Of a DNA stretch of 64,000 nucleotides, positions 56,973-64,000 are shown one piece after another. The position numbers and the translations under genes are program-made. This stretch comes from JANPBY01 sp963851405. GTDB lineage: Bacteria > Actinomycetota > Actinomycetes > DATJPE01. The notes under the pieces were generated by a model that was not told the DNA's origin, ran no database searches, and saw only the letters and a program-made list of their open reading frames with translations. How positions within the stretch are numbered: position 1 is the stretch's first letter; each line of letters starts with the position of its first letter. The stretch covers positions 62,001-126,000 of the forward strand of contig CAWKPB010000001.1 of assembly GCA_963851405.1 (NCBI GenBank). The letters are read 5' to 3'.

Positions 56973-59108
56973 TCACACGTCGATGCGCGTTCGATCGAGG
57001 GCTTGGGCTCCTTCGACGATGAATTCCCGCCGCGGAGCCACGTCGTTGCCCATGAGCAGCTCGAAAATACGCTCGACTTCCTCGACCTCACCGACGGTGA
57101 TCCGTCGCAAGGTACGGCGCCTCGGATCCATGGTCGTCTCGGCCAACTGGTCGGCATCCATCTCGCCCAGCCCCTTGTATCGCTGAGGAGGCAGCTTCAC
57201 CCGCTTGCCTTTGCGCTCAAGTTCAGCCAAGCGTTTCTGCAATTCCGCATCTGAGTAGGTGTAGACGTACTCGTTCTTCTTTCCCCCGCCGGTCACCACT
57301 TCGATTCGGTGCAAAGGCGGCACCGCCGCGAAAATCCGTCCGGCCTCCAGCATCGGCCGCATGGTCCGATGAATCAGCGTGAGCAGCAGAGTCCGGATGT
57401 GCGCGCCGTCGACATCGGCATCGGCCATCAAGATCACCTTGCCGTAGCGCGCCGCGTCCAGATCAAAAGCCCGTCCACTCCCAGCTCCAATGACCTGAAT
57501 GATCGCCGCGCACTCGGTGTTCTTGAGCAGGTCGGATGGGGAGGCCTTCTGGACGTTGAGGATCTTGCCGCGGATAGGTAGCAACGCCTGGAACTCGCTG
57601 TCCCGTGCGAGCTTCGCGGTGCCGAGTGCCGAGTCTCCCTCAACGATGAACAGCTCGCTGCGATCGACGTCGTCGCTTCGGCAGTCGGCGAGCTTCGCCG
57701 GGAGCGAGGACGTCTCCAGGGCGTTCTTGCGGCGCTGGTGTTCCTTGTGCTGGCGGGCTGCCACTCGGGTACGGGCCGCTGCGGCCACCTTCTCCAGGAT
57801 GACCTTGGCCTGCGGGCGATCCCCACGCTTGGTGGAGGTGAGGGTGGCCTTCAACTCCTTGGCGACGACTCGCGCCACGATCCGCGAAGCCGCTGGGGTG
57901 CCCAGAACTGCTTTGGTCTGCCCCTCGAACTGAGGTTCGGCCAGCCGGACCGTCACGACAGCCGTGAGCCCTTCGAGTACGTCGTCGGTCGTGACGTCAT
58001 CCTCGGCCGCACGCAGCACACGTTGGGCCCGAAGCTGATCGTTGAGTGTCTCGCGAAGAGCCCGCTCGAACCCGCGCACATGAGTGCCGCCCTTCGGGGT
58101 CGCGATGATGTTGACGAAGCTCTTCACCACCGAGTCGTACCCGACGCCCCACCTCAGGGCGACATCGACGAGGAGCTCACGCTCGACCTCGCGCGGCGTG
58201 AGGTGTCCCTGATCGTCCAGCACGGGCACGGTCTCGTGGAAATGTCCCGCCCCCTGCAGTCGAAGGGTCGACGTGACCGGCTCATCAGGAGCGAGGAAGT
58301 CGCAGAACTCACTGATTCCTCCCGAGTAGTGGAACCTCTCCTCGGTGACCTCGCCCGACTCGGCAGCGGATCCACTGGCGCGCTCATCGCGCACGACCAC
58401 GGTGAGACCTGGAACCAAAAAGGCGGTCTGCCTCGCGCGATCACGCAGATCCTCGAGCGCGATCTCGGCGTCTTTGGTAAAGATCTGGGTGTCCGGCCAG
58501 AATCTAGTTCGGGTGCCGGTCCGCGCCTTGGGAACCTTGCCGCTAACCCGCAACCCCGCTGCGGGCTTGAATGCTCCGCCGGGCGAGTCCCCTTGAAACA
58601 CTCCGGGAACGCCGCGGTTGAAGCTCATCACATGGGTCTTGCCAACGCGGTCGACCTCGACGTCCATCCGCTCGCACAACGCGTTAACGACCGAGGCACC
58701 GACGCCGTGGAGACCGCCGGAAGCGGCATAGGAGCCGCCGCCGAACTTCCCGCCCGCATGCAGCTTGGTCATGACGACCTCGACGCCGGTGAGGCCCGTC
58801 TTCGGTTCCACGTCGACGGGGATGCCCCGCCCCTGATCACGGACCTCGACCGATGCGTCCGCGTGCAGAATGACCTCGATGCGGTGGCCGTGACCGGCCA
58901 GCGCCTCATCGACAGAGTTGTCGATGATTTCCCGTACACACTGCGTCAGCCCCCGCGTGTCGTTGGATCCGATGTACATCCCCGGCCGCTTGCGCACCGC
59001 CTCGAGACCCTCGAGAACGGTCAGGTGGTGCGCGTCATACCCAGGCGAGCCTGCCTTCTTCGCCCGAGGGGCGCGCGGCTTGGTGACATCCGTGGGTTGA
59101 GCAGTCAT
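56973..59108 (-). CDS. parE: DNA topoisomerase IV subunit B
   Basis: 711 residues. ATPase subunit of topoisomerase IV. GHKL ATP-binding domain: LTVLEGLEAVRKRPGMYIGSND, CVREIIDNSVDEALAGHG, EVRDQGRGIPVDVEPKTGLTGVEVVMTKLHAGGKFGG and GGLHGVGASVVNALC; transducer domain to about 400; TOPRIM domain with FIVEGDSALGTAKLARDSEFQALLPIRGKILNV and LMADADVDGAHIRTLLLTL; C-terminal QRYKGLGEMDADQLAETTMD. EGDSALGTAK instead of the common EGDSAGGSAK is what I recall for actinobacterial ParE. A TAGCCT box lies 9 bases before the ATG; GGGAG is close to it. Its partner ParC is 1.8 kb away, convergent. Confidence 0.94.
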   Translation of the reverse strand: MTAQPTDVTKPRAPRAKKAGSPGYDAHHLTVLEGLEAVRKRPGMYIGSNDTRGLTQCVREIIDNSVDEALAGHGHRIEVILHADASVEVRDQGRGIPVDVEPKTGLTGVEVVMTKLHAGGKFGGGSYAASGGLHGVGASVVNALCERMDVEVDRVGKTHVMSFNRGVPGVFQGDSPGGAFKPAAGLRVSGKVPKARTGTRTRFWPDTQIFTKDAEIALEDLRDRARQTAFLVPGLTVVVRDERASGSAAESGEVTEERFHYSGGISEFCDFLAPDEPVTSTLRLQGAGHFHETVPVLDDQGHLTPREVERELLVDVALRWGVGYDSVVKSFVNIIATPKGGTHVRGFERALRETLNDQLRAQRVLRAAEDDVTTDDVLEGLTAVVTVRLAEPQFEGQTKAVLGTPAASRIVARVVAKELKATLTSTKRGDRPQAKVILEKVAAAARTRVAARQHKEHQRRKNALETSSLPAKLADCRSDDVDRSELFIVEGDSALGTAKLARDSEFQALLPIRGKILNVQKASPSDLLKNTECAAIIQVIGAGSGRAFDLDAARYGKVILMADADVDGAHIRTLLLTLIHRTMRPMLEAGRIFAAVPPLHRIEVVTGGGKKNEYVYTYSDAELQKRLAELERKGKRVKLPPQRYKGLGEMDADQLAETTMDPRRRTLRRITVGEVEEVERIFELLMGNDVAPRREFIVEGAQALDRTRIDV

Positions 59109-59408
59109 TTGCTCCCGAGGCTACCCGGGGCCACCGACGTGATCCGCGGCACGCGTCACGGCGTCTCGGCGTGTCGCCCAAGACAGCCCCCCGGGCGCGC
59201 CATGGGTGCGGCCGCCTAGCCCAGGGATCACTCTCAAGCCATGGTCCGAACGGCGGAACGCAGATGTCGGATCGGTCACACCTGGGTTACGCGTCGGGCG
59301 AACGGCGCGCCGCCAGGTCACGGGAACACCCAAGAGGTGCCAGGATGTTGTCTAGGCATCAGGCTTGCTCTCTGGGCAAGCCGCAAGGCTCAACCGACCG
59401 GAGGCGAT
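59109..59408. other. 300-base divergent intergenic region between parE and DUF7455 gene
   Basis: No gene seen. It contains the parE promoter (TAGCCT, minus strand, at 59118-59123) and the promoter of the small gene at 59409, for which no clear box is visible. A 7-base stem-loop lies at 59362-59382. Confidence 0.5.
59362..59382 (+). other. stem-loop in leader of DUF7455 gene
   Basis: GGCTTGC (59362-59368) pairs with GCAAGCC (59376-59382) around a 7-base loop. It lies 26 bases before the GTG at 59409, so it could influence translation or stability of that short mRNA; no T-run follows, so termination is unlikely. Confidence 0.35.
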
Positions 59409-59639
59409 GTGGACACCGCGCTGGCTCCCAGCACCCCCATGACCGCGCTGGATCGCTGCGACCGCTGTGGCGCGCAGGCGTACGTCCGCGTGACCCTCGG
59501 GTCGGGCATGGATCTGCTGTTCTGTGGCCACCACTTCGCCGAGTTCAAGCCTGGCCTTCAGGCGCTCGCCGCGCATGTGCACGACGAGACTGACAAGTTG
59601 GCTGCTGCGTCGGCCACCGCGCCGGCCGACGAGCGCTGA
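59409..59639 (+). CDS. DUF7455 zinc-binding protein
   Basis: 76 residues. The core ALDRCDRCGAQAYVRVTLGSGMDLLFCGHHFAEFKPGLQAL has a CxxC and a later CxxH, forming a zinc ribbon, and ends in AAHVHDETDKL. This is the small actinobacterial protein often found beside parE or the principal sigma factor. Function unknown. The GTG at 59409 has GGAGG four bases upstream; an ATG 14 codons later would also leave the core intact. Confidence 0.87.
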   Translation: MDTALAPSTPMTALDRCDRCGAQAYVRVTLGSGMDLLFCGHHFAEFKPGLQALAAHVHDETDKLAAASATAPADER

Positions 59640-59691
59640 CCACGCCAGCAATCGGCGCCGCTCGATTTCGTTGTTGAGGCGCTGAACCCCG

Positions 59692-60177
59692 ATGCCCTGG
59701 TGGGGCGACGCCGTGGTGGGGCTGGTCATCCTGCTGGCTGCGGTTGGGTGCGTCGTACCCCTGCTTCCCGGCGGGCTACTCGCCCTGTCGGCTATCGCGG
59801 TGTGGTCGGTCGTCGAGGGGGGCGTAGTCGGGTGGTCGGTGCTGATCGTGTCTGCGCTGCTCATCGCGGTCGGCCAAGTAGTGAAGTACCTCTGGCCGAC
59901 GCGGTCGCTCAACCGTAGCGGTGTCGCCGGGCGGAGCCTGATCATCGGTGGGGCGCTCGGGATCATCGGCTTCTTCGTCGTTCCGCTGATCGGACTTCCC
60001 CTGGGATTCGTGGCCGGGATCTTCGTCGCGGAATGCGTCCGTCAGCGACGCGTCCAGCAAGCGAAAGACGCGACCGTCGCAGCCATGCGCGCCACCGGCC
60101 TGTCGATGCTCATCGAACTAGCAAGCGTGCTGCTCGCGGGCACCGTCTGGACGGCCGGCGTTCTCGCCCTCGCGTGA
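59692..60177 (+). CDS. DUF456 membrane protein
   Basis: 161 residues. Four or more hydrophobic helices: GDAVVGLVILLAAVGCVVPLLPGGLLALSAIAVWSVV, GWSVLIVSALLIAVGQVVKYLWPTRSL, the glycine-rich segment RSLIIGGALGIIGFFVVPLIGLPLGFVAGIFVAE, and a C-terminal ASVLLAGTVWTAGVLALA. GVVVPLLPG-like and PLIGLPLGFVAGIF blocks are hallmarks of DUF456. Role unknown. ATG start. It converges on the GcvT-like gene with 26 bases between stops. Confidence 0.9.
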   Translation: MPWWGDAVVGLVILLAAVGCVVPLLPGGLLALSAIAVWSVVEGGVVGWSVLIVSALLIAVGQVVKYLWPTRSLNRSGVAGRSLIIGGALGIIGFFVVPLIGLPLGFVAGIFVAECVRQRRVQQAKDATVAAMRATGLSMLIELASVLLAGTVWTAGVLALA

Positions 60178-60203
60178 CCAGGAGCGGCGCTCGCCGGAGC
60201 TCA

Positions 60204-61316
60204 TCAACCGCGAGGTAACAGCTTTCCGGGATCCTTGATCGATAGCGGAGCCACCGTGGCAGGCCGCTTCTGTTCGCCTTGGACGACCTCGAGGACTGTC
60301 CCGTCCTGGGCGTGCTCGGTCGCGATACGAGCCAGCGCGATCGCGCCGTACTCCGGGCTGATCGTCCGGCTGGTCAGGGTCCCCACCACAGTCCCGTCTC
60401 GCAGGACGTCCGATCCGTCCTCCGGCAGGTCGTCTTCGGACGTCGATCCAGCGAGCAGCAGGGTCTTGAGGCGCTGAGGGGGTGCGGCGGCGAGGTCAGT
60501 GAGCTGCTTCTTCCCGAGGAAATCGGCGCCACCGTTCACAGCGACCAACTTGTCGAGACAGAGGTCATAGGGGGTCTGCTCGCCGGGGGTGTACTCGGCG
60601 TAGTAGATGACAAGACCGGCCTCGATCCGCACCGGCTCAAGGGTGTCAAGCCCCATGGGTACGGCTCCCGCGGCCGAGAGCGCCTGCCACAGGGCCACGG
60701 CTGCTTCGCGATCAGGGATCAGTTCGAAGCCGATCTCTCCGGAGAAGCCGGTACGAGCGAGCCAGGTGGTGACGCCGGCCACCGTGATGCGCTGAGGGAT
60801 GAAGGTGAAGTAGCCGACGGCCGACAAGTCGGTGTCGGTGAGCGACTGGAGCACCTCCCTGGATTTCGGTCCCTGCACGGAAATCAACGGCATGTCATGG
60901 GTGCGCAGGTCGGCCGTGAAGTCAGTGGCCTCAGGGCTGTGCGACCGCGCGTAGTCGGCCCACTCGTCGCTATTGGTGAGCACCCAATAGTGGTCGTCGC
61001 TGTGTTTGTAGACCGTGCCGTCGTCGACCATGAGGCCCTCGGCGTCCACGAACGCGCCGTAGCGCACCTGACCGACCTGCTGCTTCGAAAGGTCACGGGT
61101 GAAGACCCGCTGGATGACGGCTGTTGCGTCTGCGCCCGTGACGTCCCACTTCACGAGCGGATAGACATCCCAGATCGCCACGCCGTGGCGAACCGCCTCG
61201 TAGCCCGCCGGGTGATTGCCAAACGACTCAGTCCAAAACCACCCGCTGTCGTCGCGAAAGGTCGCCCCCTGCGCCTCTTGGGCCTCGTGCAGCACAGAGC
61301 GGATGGTGTCGGTCAT
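60204..61316 (-). CDS. GcvT-like aminomethyltransferase-family protein (folate-binding)
   Basis: 370 residues. The tetrahydrofolate-binding GcvT fold is seen in HGVAIWDVYPLVKWDVTGADATAVIQRVFTRDLSKQQVGQVRYGAFVDAEGLMVDDGTVYKH, RTGFSGEIGFELIPDREAAVALWQAL and GLDTLEPVRIEAGLVIYYAEYTPGEQTPYDLCLDKLV. No gcvH or gcvP is present here, so it may belong to a folate-dependent demethylase subgroup (for example DmdA- or sarcosine-dehydrogenase-like) instead of glycine cleavage. GAGAGG lies before the ATG at 61316, which gives the usual N-terminus. Confidence 0.82.
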   Translation of the reverse strand: MTDTIRSVLHEAQEAQGATFRDDSGWFWTESFGNHPAGYEAVRHGVAIWDVYPLVKWDVTGADATAVIQRVFTRDLSKQQVGQVRYGAFVDAEGLMVDDGTVYKHSDDHYWVLTNSDEWADYARSHSPEATDFTADLRTHDMPLISVQGPKSREVLQSLTDTDLSAVGYFTFIPQRITVAGVTTWLARTGFSGEIGFELIPDREAAVALWQALSAAGAVPMGLDTLEPVRIEAGLVIYYAEYTPGEQTPYDLCLDKLVAVNGGADFLGKKQLTDLAAAPPQRLKTLLLAGSTSEDDLPEDGSDVLRDGTVVGTLTSRTISPEYGAIALARIATEHAQDGTVLEVVQGEQKRPATVAPLSIKDPGKLLPRG

Positions 61317-61332
61317 GGGGTGCCTCTCGACA

Positions 61333-61352
61333 GACTGGCTGAATGACCAGTC
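61333..61352. promoter_or_regulatory. inverted repeat upstream of GcvT-like gene
   Basis: GACTGG (61333-61338) and CCAGTC (61347-61352) are perfect 6-base arms 8 bases apart, 16 bases before the start codon. This is a TetR-type operator layout; it would control the GcvT-like gene. Confidence 0.5.
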
Positions 61353-61501
61353 AGCGTAGTGGGCTGGAGTCCCGCCCGTGAACCCCTTCCCCATGGATGG
61401 GCCATGGGAGGACCCTGGCTGCAGCGGTCGGTTCGCCGGGGTACGTCGCGGTGGCGAACTGCACGCCCACGATCAACACCCATCGCGGAGCAGGGAGGCT
61501 C

Positions 61502-62110
61502 ATGTCCCTCTACCACCGGGGAAGCCGTTTGCTGCAAGACCGTTTTGACACCCGACGGCTCGCCGATCGGCTCGAAGAGCGCTTGGTCGGCGACTCCATC
61601 GACGCCTCAGATGCAGCTTTTATCGGACAAGCCGATCACTTCTTCCTCGCCACGGTCAGTCCAGACGGACATCCGACCGTCGGCTACAAGGGCGGTGCCA
61701 CCGGATTCGTCCGGGTCCTCGATGAACGCGCCCTAGCCTTCCCCAGTTACAACGGCAACGGCATGTTCCTCTCGATGGGGAACGTCCTCGAAGCCACCGC
61801 GGTTGGGCTGCTTTTCATTGACTGGGAACAAGGTCGCCGCCTCCGGCTTCAGGGGTCGGCCACCATCGACCACAACGACCCATTGTTGAACGACTACCCG
61901 GAGGCGCAGCTCATCGTCCGAGTCGCCGCCAGCGCCGTCTTCCCCAACTGCCCGCGCTACATCCACCGCATGGACCGCCAGGCGCAGTCCGACTTCGTTC
62001 CGCGAGACGGCCGCCGTACACCCGTACCCAACTGGAAGCGCTCGGATTGGGCCTCGGACGTGCTCCCCGAAGGTGACCCGGCGCTGGATCCGGAAGCGCC
62101 GGTCATCTGA
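61502..62110 (+). CDS. pyridoxamine 5'-phosphate oxidase-fold protein
   Basis: 202 residues. A PNPOx-like split barrel: DAAFIGQADHFFLATVSPDGHPTVGYKGGATGFVRVLDERALAFPSYNGNGMFLSMGNVLEATAVGLLFIDW is the flavin-binding part, and RLRLQGSATI follows. The C-terminus (YIHRMDRQAQSDFVPRDG, PVPNWKRSDW) is longer than in small PNPOx proteins and resembles one clade of FMN-dependent oxidoreductase-like proteins. Substrate unknown. The ATG at 61502 has GGGAGG just before it. Confidence 0.88.
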   Translation: MSLYHRGSRLLQDRFDTRRLADRLEERLVGDSIDASDAAFIGQADHFFLATVSPDGHPTVGYKGGATGFVRVLDERALAFPSYNGNGMFLSMGNVLEATAVGLLFIDWEQGRRLRLQGSATIDHNDPLLNDYPEAQLIVRVAASAVFPNCPRYIHRMDRQAQSDFVPRDGRRTPVPNWKRSDWASDVLPEGDPALDPEAPVI

Positions 62111-62354
62111 CCTCTCAGCCCAGGTAGTCGAGCAGGAGAAGCACCCGAAGGCTGCATGTTGCGCCTTGCTAGCTCCACACGGCCCACTGCTACGAAAGGT
62201 CCGAATGACGGTGCCCGAGGGCCGGTTGCTTCGTCTGGGGTTCACCCTGCAACCACGGCAACAGCAGACACTCGTCGATCGGCAACGATCCTGAGGGCAT
62301 CCCGCTGGGCAAGCTGATCATCGACTGGAAATGTGGGCCCTGGCCCGCGGGGGG
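62111..62354. other. 244-base gap with no recognisable gene
   Basis: Stretches of open frame exist but none has a ribosome-binding site, a proper start or recognisable content. It lies between the PPOX-fold gene and the end of the DUF1326 gene, so it should contain terminators; none stands out. Confidence 0.4.
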
Positions 62355-62950
62355 TCAACCAGAGTACGAAAAGCCGCTCTCGAAAGAGCATCGAGACGCA
62401 AAGTCCCAGTGGAAGCCGTCGAGCTCGACCTCCAGAACGTCAGAAACCATCTCAGTGCCAGGCTGGTCATGACCAGGTATCCCACACGACACCGGACCGG
62501 AGACCTCGGCGGGTTCGACAGAGCGCACCTCGATCACTCGATCGACCCCGATTCGCCAGCGGCGTTTCTCGTGAACTAATTCGATATCCGCCCGATGCTG
62601 CCCGAGCACCTCCTGGATGGCATTTCCGTACTGACGCGCCGTGTCGCCGCCGAGCCGGCCGAGAAATATGTCAGTGAGGTCGGCGAACTGCTGGTCCGTG
62701 GCTCCGACGTCGACCAGGATCGAAACCCGCCAGGGTGAGCCTGGCTCGTCATCGGAGTAGCGGCCGACAATGACTACTTCCGGCCCTCCAACGGACGCTC
62801 GTCGATCTCACCGTCGGTAATCCACCACGAAAGGACGAAGTCGCACTCGCCGTAGGTGGAGCGCCCCCCGGTGCGTTCCCCCTCGCGACGACAAGGACAT
62901 ACCGCCTGACAGTTGCAGGCCTCGTAGTAGGAACCCTTCACCTTCCACAT
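62355..62950 (-). pseudogene. DUF1326 metal-site protein, disrupted by one frameshift
   Basis: Two frames combine into a DUF1326 protein of about 198 residues. The first part (from ATG 62950) is MWKVKGSYYEACNCQAVCPC to RPLEG; after one missing base near 62783-62785 the second part resumes at PEVVIVGRYSDDEPG and runs through RVIEVRSVEPAEVSG to FESGFSYSG. Cys12, Cys14, Cys18 and Cys20 form the C-x-C-x3-C-x-C cluster that defines the family and suggests metal binding. GGGAG precedes the ATG. Its 5' neighbour encodes the DUF2182 membrane protein, the common partner. Homologues are widespread but uncharacterised. The gene is otherwise intact. Confidence 0.88.
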
Positions 62951-62981
62951 ACGGCTCCCTCTGGATTCCGCGCGGTTCGAC

Positions 62982-63764
62982 TCACATCGACATCAGCAAC
63001 ACCGTAATGCCCGAGGCAATCAGGGCACCCCCGACAAGTCGAGGGACGGTGTTCGACTGGGTCACTTTCTCAACCGCGACCAAGACCGAGAGGGCAAGCA
63101 CCCAGAGCAAGTTCATGACTCCAAGCACGAACAGCAGCAGCATGAGAGCCCAGCAACAACCCAGACAGGAACGCCCGTGGGCGAAACCCATGCGTATGGC
63201 CCCAGACCGCCCGTCACGCCACTCGGTGGCAAGGAACCCGAGCGGCGTACGGCAACTGCCGAGCATCGTCATCTTGGCTGGCGTGAACTCATAGACGCCG
63301 GCGACGATCAACACGGCCGAGACCAACCATGGGTCGAGCAAGACACCCATCCCGGTGGTCAAGGCGCGGTCGTGCAGCAGCCACTGCAGCCCGGTCGCAG
63401 CACACGCGAACGCGACCCACACCACCAGGTAGCCAACGGAAAACACCGAGACGAGACTGCGCCGGTCCGGATGGGTGTTTCCCAACGCCCGGTCATAGGC
63501 GGCGAGCATGGGAAGTGATGTGGGCAGCATCATCGCCACCATCATGACTGTCCACATAAACACCATTTGCAGCGCTTGAGTCCTCGACCAGTCAGAACTC
63601 ATGGGCATCGCAAAGGCCGAGCCCATCGTCGTACTGGAAGACGCGAGGAAGAGCAGGTATCCCCAGGCAATGGCCGCCACCAGAGCCACGACAAGAAGCA
63701 GTCCAGCGGGGGCCACCACGACTGAACGTCCTATCCCCTTGAGCCCACCAGAACCAGTGCTCAT
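62982..63764 (-). CDS. DUF2182 membrane protein, probable metal-binding
   Basis: 260 residues with about six transmembrane helices. Family marks are FAMPMSSDW and WTVMMVAMMLPTSLPMLAAYDR (methionine-rich), VYEFTPAKMTMLGSCRTP (Cys171), and CLGCCWALMLLLFVLGVMNLLWVLALSVLVAVEK (Cys200, Cys203, Cys204). The methionine and cysteine clusters fit a copper-type metal, but the family's role is unknown. The ATG has CACACT 7 bases upstream. Followed 31 bases later by the DUF1326 gene in the same operon. Confidence 0.92.
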   Translation of the reverse strand: MSTGSGGLKGIGRSVVVAPAGLLLVVALVAAIAWGYLLFLASSSTTMGSAFAMPMSSDWSRTQALQMVFMWTVMMVAMMLPTSLPMLAAYDRALGNTHPDRRSLVSVFSVGYLVVWVAFACAATGLQWLLHDRALTTGMGVLLDPWLVSAVLIVAGVYEFTPAKMTMLGSCRTPLGFLATEWRDGRSGAIRMGFAHGRSCLGCCWALMLLLFVLGVMNLLWVLALSVLVAVEKVTQSNTVPRLVGGALIASGITVLLMSM

Positions 63765-63771
63765 GGCGGCT

Positions 63772-63777
63772 AGTGTG
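63772..63777 (-). promoter_or_regulatory. -10 box CACACT, leaderless DUF2182 gene
   Basis: On the minus strand CACACT lies 7 bases before the ATG at 63764. Confidence 0.45.
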
Positions 63778-63801
63778 CCCTACTCCAGCAGATCTCCTCT
63801 G

Positions 63802-63999
63802 CTAGCCGGACTCCTCATCCCCGCTTGAAGCGTTTCGCCGCAGCAGGCGTCCGCCGCCGATCAGCAGGGCGATTCCGGCAACGAGGAGGATCCACGACCA
63901 TGCCGAATGACCTTCGGTGGCCACCATCAAGCCGGAGTAGAGGACAATCAACACGAGGCCAGCGACAACCGCTATCACCTGCGCGGTGCTCTCTTTCAT
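63802..63999 (-). CDS. small two-helix membrane protein, possibly truncated by window edge
   Basis: 65 residues from an ATG at 63999, one base from the edge, so upstream sequence and a longer start cannot be excluded. Two hydrophobic helices (VIAVVAGLVLIVLYSGLMVA and WSWILLVAGIALLIGGGRLL) are followed by a basic and then acidic tail (RRNASSGDEESG). No family recognised. It reads toward the DUF2182 gene, 37 bases away, and might be in the same transcript. Confidence 0.6.
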   Translation of the reverse strand: MKESTAQVIAVVAGLVLIVLYSGLMVATEGHSAWSWILLVAGIALLIGGGRLLRRNASSGDEESG

Positions 64000-64000
64000 G

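Noticed and set aside
52659..59108. Naming the topoisomerase pair gyrA/gyrB
   Set aside because: The pair is separated and convergent and ParE has the EGDSALGTAK form; these fit topoisomerase IV. A second pair near dnaA would confirm it.
62288..62480. A short protein-like frame around GNDPEGIPLGKLIIDW
   Set aside because: It overlaps the 3' end of DUF1326, has no start or ribosome-binding site, and resembles nothing I know.
1..64000. CRISPR arrays, tRNA/rRNA genes, transposases, phage genes, biosynthetic clusters
   Set aside because: Looked for direct repeats with spacers, T-arm-like sequences, DDE or integrase motifs and NRPS/PKS signatures; none was found.

Overview
The window reads as a chromosomal core segment of a GC-rich actinomycete. 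Evidence: nearly every gene has high-GC codon use; many families are restricted to Actinomycetota (DUF3000, DUF3093, DUF3159, DUF3710, DUF4193, DUF4235, DUF5998, the DUF7455-type zinc protein, SepH); heme is made by the coproporphyrin route (HemQ, HemY-type oxidase, a four-cysteine ferrochelatase); and many genes have a -10 box only 6-8 nt before the start codon, as expected for leaderless mRNAs. From memory, the gene content resembles the Streptomyces stretch from parE/parC through sepH and dut to aconitase, rok7B7-xylFGH, dxs and fadAB. No prophage, transposon, CRISPR array, tRNA or rRNA was seen.

Layout. 0-5 kb: end of msrB, then hemY-hemQ and hemE around a DUF4349 lipoprotein. 5-11 kb: a VOC-cupin fusion, an EamA permease, DUF3000, an orphan response regulator, RNase D, an acetyltransferase, an acyltransferase and a methyltransferase. 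11.5-15 kb: fadA-fadB beta-oxidation operon. 15-23 kb: dxs and a four-gene sugar ABC transporter/ROK repressor operon. 23-31 kb: aconitase (frameshifted), a TrmA/RumA-type methyltransferase, a KimA-like potassium permease and two TrkA-type proteins. 30-39 kb: conserved actinobacterial genes with dut, a gamma-carbonic-anhydrase-like protein, suhB and ferrochelatase. 38-47 kb: transporters, an aldonolactone oxidase, sepH, thymidine kinase and a phosphodiesterase. 47-60 kb: a Pat-type lysine acetyltransferase, psuG with a frameshifted kinase, parC and parE (topoisomerase IV), and a beta-carbonic anhydrase. 60-64 kb: an orphan GcvT-like protein, a PPOX-fold protein and a DUF2182/DUF1326 membrane-metal module.

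Themes. Heme synthesis (hemE, hemY, hemQ, hemH), central carbon and lipid metabolism (acnA, fadAB, dxs), nucleotide supply (dut, tdk, psuG and its kinase), DNA topology and division (parC, parE, sepH) and potassium homeostasis are all represented. Several promoter regions carry near-perfect dyads: a CRP-type site at hemY, an 18-bp palindrome at acnA, two dyads at the sugar operon, and dyads at fadA and the gcvT-like gene.

Most notable: three otherwise intact genes (acnA, the psuG-linked kinase, DUF1326) each have one single-base frameshift in a short G/C run. Either the assembly has indel errors or the genes are recently broken; reads are needed to decide. No wholly new system is demonstrated. 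The best candidates for uncharacterised biology are the DUF2182-DUF1326 pair, the KimA-like permease with paired TrkA proteins, the VOC-cupin fusion and an unnamed 59-residue protein opposite sepH.
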